A DNA stretch of 50,894 nucleotides from Rhodoferax sp. (GTDB lineage: Bacteria; Pseudomonadota; Gammaproteobacteria; Burkholderiales; Burkholderiaceae_C): the NCBI RefSeq assembly GCF_018063565.1, contig NZ_JAGPBB010000018.1:1-50894 (forward strand). Reading direction: 5' to 3'. The notes under the pieces were generated by a model that ran no database searches, was not told where the DNA came from, and saw only the letters and a program-made list of their open reading frames with translations. Position numbers and translations under genes: made by a program. This document shows, piece by piece, positions 16,653 through 24,470 of the stretch (position 1 is its first letter; each line of letters begins with the position of its first letter).

Positions 16653-17231
16653 TTATTTGGTGGCAGCCGCGTTGCGGATGTCGGCCTGGGCCGCCTCGGT
16701 CGAGAGGCGCTCGCGCTCGGCCTGCTCGGCGGCCTGGTGTGCCTTGCGGATTTGGGTGGGCGTCATCTCGCCACGCAACGTGAACCAAAGGTCGCTGAGC
16801 AGCATGATTCCGGTGCCCACGGAAAACACCACCCCGGTGCTGTACACCCAGGCCATCGAATACTCGGTGACCGGTGCCTGCACCTCCCAATTGATCGCGG
16901 TCTGTGCCCAGCTGCCTTTGAGAATCAACACGGTAGCCCACAACATCAACAATTGGCCGATGACGGCACCAATGCGTTGCAGCTTGGGTGGCAATTTTTC
17001 CATCACCATGTCGCTGCCCATGTGGGCTTGTTCGTGCACCGCAACGCTGGCACCTAGAAAGATCAGCCACAAAAACAACCAGCGGGAAAGTTCCTCAGAC
17101 ACGGTGATGCCTGAATTGAAGGCGTAACGCATCACCACATTGCCAAACACCATGATGACCATGAGAAACAGGCAGACCACAGTGATCAGGGTCAGCAGCT
17201 GGCAGTAGCGAGCGATGAGTTTATGAATCAT
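16653..17231 (-). CDS. dctQ: TRAP transporter small permease (DctQ)
   Basis: 192 residues with four hydrophobic helices, as in DctQ subunits, which stabilise DctM in the inner membrane. The first helices contain LLTLITVVCLFLMVIMVFGN and SEELSRWLFLWLIFLGA; EELSRWLFLW is a family hallmark. The C-terminal ~45 residues form a charged, alanine-rich cytoplasmic tail that is longer than usual and probably helical. The ATG at 17229-17231 has GGAG six bases upstream. It is the first gene of the transporter operon, starting 33 bases from the palindromic operator at 17264-17277. Confidence 0.94.
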   Translation of the reverse strand: MIHKLIARYCQLLTLITVVCLFLMVIMVFGNVVMRYAFNSGITVSEELSRWLFLWLIFLGASVAVHEQAHMGSDMVMEKLPPKLQRIGAVIGQLLMLWATVLILKGSWAQTAINWEVQAPVTEYSMAWVYSTGVVFSVGTGIMLLSDLWFTLRGEMTPTQIRKAHQAAEQAERERLSTEAAQADIRNAAATK

Positions 17232-17263
17232 TTTTGTCTCCAGATGTCTTGTATTGCTAATGT

Positions 17264-17277
17264 ACTAACTGGTTAGT
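17264..17277. promoter_or_regulatory. Palindromic operator in front of dctQMP
   Basis: ACTAAC-TG-GTTAGT is a perfect 6+6 palindrome between the TetR-family gene (ending 17347) and dctQ (starting 17231). ACTAAC/GTTAGT half-sites are typical for TetR-family repressors, whose targets often contain phrases like TAACTGGTTA. The simplest reading is that the neighbouring regulator binds here and controls the transporter and enzyme genes. The -10/-35 elements are not distinct enough to place with confidence. Confidence 0.65.
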
Positions 17278-17346
17278 TTTAGAAAAATTAGTGTTTACCC
17301 TAGGTTTGCAAAATCTATCTGCGAAGGCTGGGAAACCGGGAGGAAA

Positions 17347-18012
17347 TCAGGCGAGCACGAAGCGCACCACCATCTCGGTGATGTTGGCCCGTCGGGTCGC
17401 AACCGCTGCACCGCGGTTGGGTGCGTCTTTGAAGATCAGGCCAAAGGTGTGCTGATTGGACACCGTAAAAAAAGTCAACGCGGAAATCGACGCATGGATG
17501 TCGGTGGCGTCCAATCCGGGGCGAAACACGCCCTGCGCCACACCCCGGTCATACAGCTCCTGAATGGCCGCAATGGCAGGGACGTTGAGCTCCTGAATAC
17601 CTTTGCTTTGTGCCAGATAGGCCCCGCGTTCTATGTTCTCATTCATCACCAGCCGAATAAAGTCTTCGTTGCCGCTATGGTGATCGAACGTGAACTCGAC
17701 CAGACGGCGCAACGCCGCCTCGGGCGCCAGGTTTTCCAGATGCAGCTCGGCCTCAATCGCCCGCATACGACGGTAAGAGTCCTCAAGCACCGCCACGTAC
17801 AGACCCTCTTTGCTACCGTAATAGTAGTAAATCATGCGCTTGCTGGTGCGCGTGGCATCGGCAATGGCATCAATGCGGGCACCGCTCAAGCCTTTTTCCG
17901 CAAACTCCTTGGTGGCTACTTCCAAAATACCGGCCATGGTGCGTGCCGGGTCATTGGTGCGTGTAGGCGTCTTGCCAGCGCTCGCCCCACTCAAATGTAC
18001 TGGTTCGTTCAT
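17347..18012 (-). CDS. TetR/AcrR-family transcriptional regulator
   Basis: 221 residues from the ATG at 18010-18012 (MNEPVHL); earlier codons in frame add 45 residues without TetR resemblance. The N-terminal helix-turn-helix is clear: ILEVATKEFAEKGLSGARID followed by AIADATRTSKRMIYYYYGSK and EGLYVAVLEDSYRRM. The C-terminal ligand domain is typical in size (~160 residues); its ligand cannot be predicted. The gene is on the same strand as, and directly upstream of, dctQMP, with a palindrome between them. It probably represses the TRAP island and is released by the imported acid or its CoA ester. Its own promoter lies in the 18013-18325 gap. Confidence 0.92.
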   Translation of the reverse strand: MNEPVHLSGASAGKTPTRTNDPARTMAGILEVATKEFAEKGLSGARIDAIADATRTSKRMIYYYYGSKEGLYVAVLEDSYRRMRAIEAELHLENLAPEAALRRLVEFTFDHHSGNEDFIRLVMNENIERGAYLAQSKGIQELNVPAIAAIQELYDRGVAQGVFRPGLDATDIHASISALTFFTVSNQHTFGLIFKDAPNRGAAVATRRANITEMVVRFVLA

Positions 18013-18325
18013 TCTTGGAGTATAGGAGTGGACCTGTGCGCGTGACAAGACCCTGTGGCGCTCAAACCAATGGCACGCGGAGCATGTGAATAACATCGCG
18101 GGTGTCGGGCGGCGCGACATTTGTGCTGATTTATCAATAAGACACACTTCCAGCCCAATATCCTATTGCGTTTCCAGCTATTTTTAATCATTGAAGTTGT
18201 GACCCCTACAGGTTTCCGACTCAAGATATCAGTCCGAACTGATCTTTACAATACCGACACTTTGCACCATGCACGCTTTACCTGACAAAGTCACACTCAA
18301 CCCAACAACCCAAGGAACAAGCATC
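18013..18325. other. Divergent intergenic region with short inverted repeat
   Basis: 313 bases between the TetR gene (leftward) and the periplasmic protein (rightward) with no credible gene. It should hold both promoters. One ordered element is visible: ATCAGT-CCGA-ACTGAT at 18228-18243, a 6+4+6 inverted repeat about 80 bases before the rightward gene, possibly an operator. The region 18121-18200 is relatively AT-rich, as expected near promoters. Confidence 0.5.
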
Positions 18326-19051
18326 ATGACCCACCCTTTCCCCAAAATGATCAAACTCACCTGTCTGGCCATTGCGCTGGCCGGCACCAGCCTGGCCCAG
18401 GCCGCCGATCCGGTGACCGACGCCATGCAAGCGGCCAATGGCCCCTATCGCATGGCCTTGTACAAGACCAATGGCACGTCGCAGGCTGAGGCGCAGCAGG
18501 CACTCACCCAGGCGCAGCAGGCGTGGGAAAAGCTCAACGCGCAAGTGGGTGGCAAGCCGTCTGCACCTTACGACCGCGACGCTGCGTTCGGCAAGTCGGT
18601 GTCTGCGGTGTCGCAGGTTTACGCCAAGGCGATGACAGAGATCGCCGCCAATGACCTTAAAGGCGCGCACAACACGCTGGAAGACGCCCGCGAAATCATG
18701 GCCGATATGCGCCAGCGCAACAATGTGGTGGTGTTCAGCGACCACATGAATGCCTACCACGCCGTGATGGAACACATCATTGTGGATGGCAACAACACCT
18801 TGGCCCAACCCAAAGGGATGCTGCTGCTCACCGGCCAGGCCGGTGCCCTGAGCTACCTGGCCAAGCGCCTGACAACCCAGGCACCGGCCAGTCACTCGCA
18901 GAACCCGGAGTTCACCAGTCTGGTCGACGCGGTCAACAAATCGGTCGCGGCGCTGGACGCTGCCTTGCTGAACCAGGACCTGGCGGCCGTCAAAGACGCC
19001 GTGAGCAAACTGAAAGGTCCCTACAGCAAACTGTTTGCCAAGTTTGGCTGA
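18326..19051 (+). CDS. Periplasmic helical protein of unknown function
   Basis: 241 residues from the ATG at 18326 (MTHPFPK), supported by AAGGA about twelve bases upstream. A signal peptide ends at SLAQA-AD. The mature part is almost wholly alpha-helical and rich in Ala and Gln, with a conserved-looking centre VVVFSDHMNAYHAVMEHIIV containing several His and Met residues. The ending KLKGPYSKLFAKFG resembles the last helix of cytochrome c-prime-type four-helix bundles, but no CxxCH haem-binding motif exists. A metal- or haem-b-binding four-helix bundle is a guess. It lies 28 bases upstream of the AhpD-like gene, and the two are probably co-transcribed, which hints at a redox or peroxide-related role. 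Confidence 0.7.
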   Translation: MTHPFPKMIKLTCLAIALAGTSLAQAADPVTDAMQAANGPYRMALYKTNGTSQAEAQQALTQAQQAWEKLNAQVGGKPSAPYDRDAAFGKSVSAVSQVYAKAMTEIAANDLKGAHNTLEDAREIMADMRQRNNVVVFSDHMNAYHAVMEHIIVDGNNTLAQPKGMLLLTGQAGALSYLAKRLTTQAPASHSQNPEFTSLVDAVNKSVAALDAALLNQDLAAVKDAVSKLKGPYSKLFAKFG

Positions 19052-19079
19052 TCTGTCTTGGTTGGAACAAGGAGTTTTC

Positions 19080-19442
19080 ATGAGTTCGTATGACGCCGTG
19101 GGTTTGATGAAAAGCATCAACGAGAACCTGGCACCGTTTCGCAAATCGCAATCCGAAGTGATGACAGGCTTTGGTCAGATGTCCAAAGCCGCCATGGCTG
19201 AGGGCGCTGTCAGTGCCAAACACAAGGAAATGATCGCTTTGGCCATCGGCATTACCCAGCATTGCTCTGGCTGTATCGCGTTTCACGTCAAGGCGCTGCG
19301 CCGACTGGGTGGTACCCGTGCCGAGCTCGATGAGGTGCTTGCCCTGTGTGTTTACATGGCTGGTGGCCCCGGGCTGATGGAAGCGGCAGAGGCCATTGCG
19401 GCCTGGGAGGCGATGGAGCCTGCCCCGTCGCCTGGCGCCTGA
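19080..19442 (+). CDS. AhpD-like / carboxymuconolactone decarboxylase-family protein
   Basis: 120 residues from the ATG at 19080-19082, with AAGGAG six bases upstream. The fold is recognisable from KHKEMIALAIGITQHCSGCI and AFHVKALRRLGGTRAELDEV. CSGCIAFH supplies the CxxC plus nearby His of alkylhydroperoxidase AhpD-type thiol reductases, in contrast to the cysteine-free decarboxylases. Such proteins relay electrons to peroxidases or act as small hydroperoxide reductases, usually as oligomers. The partner is not evident here; the preceding periplasmic protein is the only close neighbour. No signal peptide, so cytosolic. Confidence 0.88.
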   Translation: MSSYDAVGLMKSINENLAPFRKSQSEVMTGFGQMSKAAMAEGAVSAKHKEMIALAIGITQHCSGCIAFHVKALRRLGGTRAELDEVLALCVYMAGGPGLMEAAEAIAAWEAMEPAPSPGA

Positions 19443-19593
19443 CCCGGCCCCAACCCACGTCAGCGCTCGCCAAGGCTCCGACACCAAGCGCGGTTTGCGA
19501 GGTCCGGGCGCCTGTCAACCCGTCTAGAGCCGGCACAGGCTGCACAGCGGAGGGTTTTTGAGTTAGTCTTGCAACCTGTCTGTGATGGGGGGC

Positions 19594-20760
19594 ATGATGA
19601 AGTTGGTCTGGCCGGTTTTACTCGGTCTGGTGCGCAGTGCGTACCTGACCTATTCACTGTGGTGCTGGTTGTTCCCGCTGGCGCTTCTTGGTGCGCTGGG
19701 GGCGCTATGGCTGGGTGATCCGGCGCGTGAGCCGTGGCTGTTTCGCGGTGCCTTTGTGGCAATGGCACTTTACCTGCTGGCAGCCGCCTACGCCGTGCTG
19801 TTTGTCTACAGAGAAAAAACTCCCAACGACCCCAACCCCGGCCAAAGCGCCTTCCTGTCTTGGTTCGGGACGCTCAAAAAATTCAACAACACCGGAGGGG
19901 CGGCGGCGGTCAAACTCTTCTGGCCGTCAAGCTATCTTGTCGAGAACCCTCGGGGTTACCGCATTTCGGGTGCCAACACCCGTGCCATTCTGAATGTGTT
20001 GCAACCGGGCGACATTTTGTTGCGCGGCTATGAGGGGTATGTGGACGGGGCCTTCATTCGCCGCTCATCGGTGACCTCGCAGCACGGTTTTCGTCCCGGC
20101 TGGTTCACCCATGCGGCACTCTATGTGGGTGAGCTGACGGAGGCAGACCGGGCACTGGTGCCAGCCGGGTTTCAACGGGATACCGGCTATTTCTCACCCG
20201 GCCCGCAAATGGTGGTCCACTCAATGGCCAAAGGCGTGCACACCGAGGACATTCTGACTTTCTTGCGCTGCGACTACCTGACCGTGCTGCGCGTCAAGGC
20301 CGAACTGACGCTGGCGCCTGGTGCGCTGGCCGACCTGCGCTCCGCGCGTGCGCACACCAAACCACCCAGCGTTTCCGACCCGCTGGTGACGGCGTTGCTG
20401 CTGCAACTGCAGGCCGGGGGCGCGGTCACACGCGCACAGGTGGTGCAGGCCGCACGCACTTCAGCCCTCGAAAAAATCGGCGAGGCCTATGATTTTGATT
20501 GCAGCGACACCACAGAATTTAACCGTTTCAGCTGCGCCGAGCTGGTGTATTACTGCCTGCGTGGGGTACTCGGTGCACTGGAGCTGAAACCGCTGGCCCA
20601 CGCGCTGCACCCGCTGGTGCCTTTCAACACCCGTTTCAAGGTGCTTGAGCGCATCACCATCACGCCAGACGACTTTCACGACCTGCTGCCCAAGGGTGCC
20701 CTGGAGCGTGTCTGGGAGGATGCTGAGAGTCTGGCGCAGACGGCGCTGCCAGTGCCATGA
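19594..20760 (+). CDS. Membrane-anchored YiiX/YebB-type NlpC/P60 cysteine hydrolase
   Basis: About 388 residues. Two hydrophobic segments near the N-terminus (around residues 20-45 and 50-75) anchor the protein. The rest is a circularly permuted papain-like domain of the YiiX/YebB (lipid-linked substrate) kind: LQPGDILLRGYEG, the His in WFTHAALYVGE, and the Cys in NRFSCAELVYYCLRG, placed after the His as expected for the permuted order. IGEAYDFDCSDTTEF precedes the Cys. The substrate of this branch, a lipid or peptide bond, is undetermined. The start is uncertain: GTG 19582, ATG 19585, 19594 and 19597 are all in frame. It overlaps the following EAL-domain gene by four bases, so the two are translationally coupled. 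Confidence 0.8.
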   Translation: MMKLVWPVLLGLVRSAYLTYSLWCWLFPLALLGALGALWLGDPAREPWLFRGAFVAMALYLLAAAYAVLFVYREKTPNDPNPGQSAFLSWFGTLKKFNNTGGAAAVKLFWPSSYLVENPRGYRISGANTRAILNVLQPGDILLRGYEGYVDGAFIRRSSVTSQHGFRPGWFTHAALYVGELTEADRALVPAGFQRDTGYFSPGPQMVVHSMAKGVHTEDILTFLRCDYLTVLRVKAELTLAPGALADLRSARAHTKPPSVSDPLVTALLLQLQAGGAVTRAQVVQAARTSALEKIGEAYDFDCSDTTEFNRFSCAELVYYCLRGVLGALELKPLAHALHPLVPFNTRFKVLERITITPDDFHDLLPKGALERVWEDAESLAQTALPVP

Positions 20761-22712
20761 GCCAACTCGCGCTGCGCCAGCGTTTGCTGCGTCATCTGGA
20801 CGAGGTTCTGGGCTTGCATTTGCATAGCCGTATGGAAACTGACGAGCGTCAGCGGCAGGTGAGCATCACCGGCTGGATCGGTATATGCGTTGGCAGCACC
20901 TTTTCGGTTTTCAACATGCTCACGCCGGGGATGGCCGGGCTGGGGCAAGTCGAGCTGGCAGCGGTGATTTTTTTGCTGGTGCCGGCTACCCGCCTGGCGC
21001 GCCAGCCGCGTTGGGTGGACCTGGCCGAGGGCCTGATGCTGGCGGCGGCGCTGGTGATTCTGTCGGGTTTGATTGTGTTTGGCGGCATCGAAGGCACAGG
21101 CCTGTACTGGACTTACACCGCGCCATTTGTGGCTTTTTTCCTCAAGGGGCAAAAGCAGGGCTGGTGGTATGGCTCGGCCTTTGTACTTCTTGCGGCGGTG
21201 TACTTCGGTCTGGGCGGTCACCGGTTGCCGTTCGCCTACCATTACCCACCCGACACCGTCCTCCACTACCTGTTGTCGCTGGCTTTCTACACCCTGCTGG
21301 CGGCCAACTTCAATCTGCTTCGCAGCCGGTTTGAAGACAAACTAACCCAGCGCGTGGCCACACGTACCGCCGAAGCACAGAAACTATTGACGCGCCTGCA
21401 ATACCTCGCAACGCACGACGACACCACGGGGCTACCCAATCGCGTCCATTTGCTTGACCTGCTACCGCCAGAGGTCGCTCAAGCACAGGCTCTGGATCAG
21501 GGGCTGGTGGTGTGCACCCTGCGGCTGGAGCGTCTGATGGAATTTGACAACGTCCTGGGATCGGCTGGCGCCGACAGCGTGATCAAGCAGGTCGCCGCGC
21601 AGCTCAGTCAGATCATGGCCGGCCACGGGGTGCTGGCGCGAGTCCGGCGCGACGAGTTCACCATGACCTACCGCACCAACACCACGCATGTGGACGCCGC
21701 GGCACTGGCGCGCTTTCTGGCACGCCAGCACATTCCCGTGCACGAGTCGGGCCTTTCGCTGTATATCGAACTCACGCTTGGCCTGGCGGTCTGCCCCGAG
21801 CACGGCCAGGATCCGCCCACTTTGCTCAAGAAGGCCGAGCAAGCACTGCTGCAGGCGCGCAAGAACGCGCAGCGCTGGTCGATTTACGACGCGCAACAGG
21901 AGCAGTTGTTCACCCGCCACCACCTGCTGTTTGGCAAGTTGCGCGACGCCATGCTGCAACACCAGCTCAGCATGCACTTCCAGCCACAGATCGACCTGCG
22001 AACCGGCCATGTCATCGGGGCCGAAGCGCTGGTGCGTTGGCGCGATCCGGTGGAAGGGCACATTTCCCCGGCCGAGTTCATTCCGGTGGCAGAAGAGTCA
22101 GGGCTGATCCGCCAGCTGACCTTGTGGGTGCTGGCCGAGTCGATGCGCGAGTGCGCCCGCTGGCACCGCGACGGGCTGGTACTCAACGTTTCCATCAACC
22201 TGTCGGCGTTGAATCTGCTCGACCCCGAACTCCCCGATGCATTGCAGGCCGCGCTGACCGAAACGGCTCTACCCCCGCGTTATGTCAATCTGGAAATCAC
22301 CGAGAGCTGTTTCATGGACTCGCCTCAACGCACCATGAGCATGCTGCACAGTCTGCACGACTCGGGACTGCGACTGTCCATCGACGACTTCGGCACAGGT
22401 TATTCCTCGCTGTCGTACCTGAAGAGCATGCCCATCGACGAGCTGAAAATCGACCAGACCTTCGTGCGCAAACTGCTGTCCAACGCAGCAGACCAGGCGA
22501 TCGTGTCTTCAACCATCGCGTTGGCGCACAACTTCGGGTTGAGTGTGGTGGCTGAAGGGATCGAAGACCCGGACACCGCCACCTGGCTCAAGCAGCATGG
22601 TTGTGATCTGGGCCAAGGCTATACCTATGCCAAACCGATGCCGCCCGACGAATTTGTCGCCTTCGTCCGTCGCAAGGTCCCGCTGGCGGGAGCGGCCGGT
22701 CTTGACACCTGA
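20757..22712 (+). CDS. Membrane GGDEF(degenerate)-EAL cyclic-di-GMP phosphodiesterase
   Basis: 651 residues. About six hydrophobic segments (residues 38-190) form an integral sensor region of MASE type. A GGDEF domain follows whose active site reads VRRDEF at 296-301, so diguanylate cyclase activity should be lost. The EAL domain looks functional: GAEALVRW (421-428), NLEITES (511-517), DDFGTGYSSL (543-552), LKIDQTFV (563-570), the catalytic-base Glu at 600 in AEGIED, and GQGYTYAKPM. It should hydrolyse c-di-GMP, perhaps with GTP binding to the degenerate domain as an activator. ATGA overlap with the cysteine hydrolase gene implies one operon. The ATG is at 20757. Confidence 0.92.
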   Translation: MSQLALRQRLLRHLDEVLGLHLHSRMETDERQRQVSITGWIGICVGSTFSVFNMLTPGMAGLGQVELAAVIFLLVPATRLARQPRWVDLAEGLMLAAALVILSGLIVFGGIEGTGLYWTYTAPFVAFFLKGQKQGWWYGSAFVLLAAVYFGLGGHRLPFAYHYPPDTVLHYLLSLAFYTLLAANFNLLRSRFEDKLTQRVATRTAEAQKLLTRLQYLATHDDTTGLPNRVHLLDLLPPEVAQAQALDQGLVVCTLRLERLMEFDNVLGSAGADSVIKQVAAQLSQIMAGHGVLARVRRDEFTMTYRTNTTHVDAAALARFLARQHIPVHESGLSLYIELTLGLAVCPEHGQDPPTLLKKAEQALLQARKNAQRWSIYDAQQEQLFTRHHLLFGKLRDAMLQHQLSMHFQPQIDLRTGHVIGAEALVRWRDPVEGHISPAEFIPVAEESGLIRQLTLWVLAESMRECARWHRDGLVLNVSINLSALNLLDPELPDALQAALTETALPPRYVNLEITESCFMDSPQRTMSMLHSLHDSGLRLSIDDFGTGYSSLSYLKSMPIDELKIDQTFVRKLLSNAADQAIVSSTIALAHNFGLSVVAEGIEDPDTATWLKQHGCDLGQGYTYAKPMPPDEFVAFVRRKVPLAGAAGLDT

Positions 22713-22718
22713 TCCGGT

Positions 22719-23573
22719 TCAGCCCTGCACCACGCGCTGCGTCTGTTGACCCAGTCCCTGCACGCCCAGTCGCATGGTTTGCCCGGCTTTCAAGTAGACC
22801 GGCGGCTTCTGTCCCATGCCGACACCCGGCGGGGTGCCGGTAGAAATCACGTCACCCGGCTGCAGGCTCATGAACTGGCTCAGGTAATGAATCAGGAACG
22901 GCACCTGATAAACCATGGTTTTAGTGCTGCCGTTCTGGTAGCGCTTTCCATCCACCTCAAGCCACAGATCGAGATTCTGCGGGTCGGGCACCTCATCGGC
23001 TGTGACCAGCCATGGCCCGAGTGGACCAAAACTGTCACAACCCTTGCCCTTGTCCCAGGTACCGCTGCGATGGAGCTGAAAGTCACGTTCTGACACGTCA
23101 TTCATCACGCAATAGCCCGCCACATGTGCCATGGCATCAGCCTGCGCAATGTAACGCCCACCCTGCCCGATCACCACCGCCAGTTCCACCTCCCAATCGG
23201 TTTTGGTCGAGCCTCGCGGAATCATCACGTCGTCGTCAGGGCCGCCAATGGCGCTGGTCCATTTGCCAAACACCACTGGCTCTGGCGGCACCGCCATGCC
23301 GGACTCGGCGGCGTGGTCGGCGTAGTTCAGGCCGATACAAATGCACTTGCCTACCCTGGCAACGCATGGCCCGAGGCGCAAATCACGCTGCGGTGTGCCA
23401 TCGACCCGCGGCAGGCTCTCCAGGTCGAGTTGGCGCAAGCGGGCCAGACTCTGCGGCAACAGCGTGTCGCCACCGATGTCCTCGATCAGCGCACTCAAGT
23501 CGCGCACATTGCCCCAGGCATCAAGTGCCCCCGGTTTTTCCTGGCCAGGCGGGCCATAACGCAGCAGTTTCAT
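22719..23573 (-). CDS. Fumarylacetoacetate hydrolase-family protein
   Basis: 284 residues. FAH-family enzymes use a divalent metal to cleave C-C bonds of, or decarboxylate, 2-oxo acids such as acylpyruvates, oxaloacetate or 2,4-diketo-sugar acids. The metal-binding glutamates are placed in KTDWEVELAVVIG, and CIGLNYADHAAESG, GYCVMNDVSERDFQ, GPWLVTADEVPDPQ and DVISTGTPPGVGMGQKP are all typical. This layout is nearest to 2,4-diketo-3-deoxy-L-fuconate/ureidoglycolate-lyase-like members, but the substrate cannot be fixed. The ATG is at 23571-23573. It stands alone, convergent with the EAL gene (six bases apart), and is separated from ppa by a hairpin. Confidence 0.9.
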   Translation of the reverse strand: MKLLRYGPPGQEKPGALDAWGNVRDLSALIEDIGGDTLLPQSLARLRQLDLESLPRVDGTPQRDLRLGPCVARVGKCICIGLNYADHAAESGMAVPPEPVVFGKWTSAIGGPDDDVMIPRGSTKTDWEVELAVVIGQGGRYIAQADAMAHVAGYCVMNDVSERDFQLHRSGTWDKGKGCDSFGPLGPWLVTADEVPDPQNLDLWLEVDGKRYQNGSTKTMVYQVPFLIHYLSQFMSLQPGDVISTGTPPGVGMGQKPPVYLKAGQTMRLGVQGLGQQTQRVVQG

Positions 23574-23612
23574 GGTCGAATTCCTAGCAACACCACCACC
23601 TCAAAACGACAA

Positions 23613-23638
23613 CGCCTGCTGACGCAGGTCAGCAGGCG
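23613..23638 (-). terminator. Rho-independent-type terminator after ppa
   Basis: CGCCTGCTGA and TCAGCAGGCG make a perfect ten-base GC-rich stem with a six-base loop. Read leftward the stem is followed by TTGTCGTTTT. It lies downstream of ppa and upstream of the FAH-family gene on the same strand, and should separate the two transcripts. Confidence 0.65.
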
Positions 23639-23646
23639 CTTTACTA

Positions 23647-23699
23647 AATAGAGCAGCTTGCGCTTACCAGTAAAGGGCTAGCGGCATAAAACGCTCAAA
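23647..23699 (+). repeat. Interspersed repeat copy
   Basis: AATAGAGCAGCTTGCGCTTA, then CCAGTAAAGGGCTAGCGGC. The block order matches the copies at 9533 and 13265, with a more diverged right end. It lies immediately after the ppa stop codon, between the gene and its terminator hairpin. Confidence 0.5.
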
Positions 23700-23700
23700 A

Positions 23701-24237
23701 TCAATGGCCTGCCTTCTGGTAATTGGCAATGCCCTCGATGATCTCTTGCTTGGCTGCCTCAGGGCCTTCCCAGCCCAAAATCTTGACCCACTTGTTGACT
23801 TCGAGGTCTTTGTAATGCTCAAAGAAGTGGGCAATGGTCTTCAGGCGCACCGGGCTCAGGTCTTCCGGTTTTTGCCAGCGGGTGTAGAGCGAGAGGATTT
23901 TATCAATCGGCACAGCCAGCACCTTGCCGTCCATACCGGCTTCGTCTTCCATCTTCAGGATACCAATGGCACGGCAGGTCACCACCACGCCGGGGATCAA
24001 TGGCACCGGCGTGATCACCAGCACGTCCACCGGGTCGCCGTCACCACTGATGGTCTGCGGCACATACCCGTAGTTGGTCGGGTAATGCATGGCCGTGCTC
24101 ATGAAACGATCCACAAAGATGGCGTGGGTTTCGTGATCGACCTCGTACTTGACCGGGTCGGCATTCATCGGAATCTCGATGATCACGTTGAACTGTTCGG
24201 GGGCGTTCTTGCCAGGGGTGACGTTGTCAAGGGACAT
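23701..24237 (-). CDS. ppa: Soluble inorganic pyrophosphatase, family I
   Basis: 178 residues. It hydrolyses pyrophosphate to two phosphates in the cytosol, pulling biosynthetic reactions forward. Family I motifs are intact: the substrate lysine in EYEV-like [19 protein letters not shown], the three-aspartate metal site DGDPVDVLV, and a [13 protein letters not shown] block with the later lysines of [20 protein letters not shown]. The ATG is at 24235-24237. It is divergent from the membrane pyrophosphatase gene across a 233-base gap, so two enzymes for the same substrate, one energy-conserving and one not, share a promoter region. Confidence 0.97.
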   Translation of the reverse strand: MSLDNVTPGKNAPEQFNVIIEIPMNADPVKYEVDHETHAIFVDRFMSTAMHYPTNYGYVPQTISGDGDPVDVLVITPVPLIPGVVVTCRAIGILKMEDEAGMDGKVLAVPIDKILSLYTRWQKPEDLSPVRLKTIAHFFEHYKDLEVNKWVKILGWEGPEAAKQEIIEGIANYQKAGH

Positions 24238-24470
24238 GATTGAAGCTCACGGGTTGGATGGATCGGGGATGCACCCGATTAGCCCAGATTTTACTTACTT
24301 GCCACTTGCGCGCGTCAAAACGCCCCATTTTGGCGTTAAAGTCTGCCCCGTTGGCCAATTGCCACTGTCGGGCTCATCACAAAGCCTGTCGGCGAGGAAG
24401 CAACGCAGCGGTGATGCCACCTCCAGCGTTGCATCACAAACTCGCGAAACAACAACAGGAGTATTCACTT

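Noticed and set aside
17264-17277. Idea that the dctQ palindrome is the same operator as at 2806 and 10940
   Set aside because: The letters align fairly well (TGTAC..A.TGGTT), but the symmetry centres are two bases apart, so different proteins, or at least a different binding frame, are more likely.
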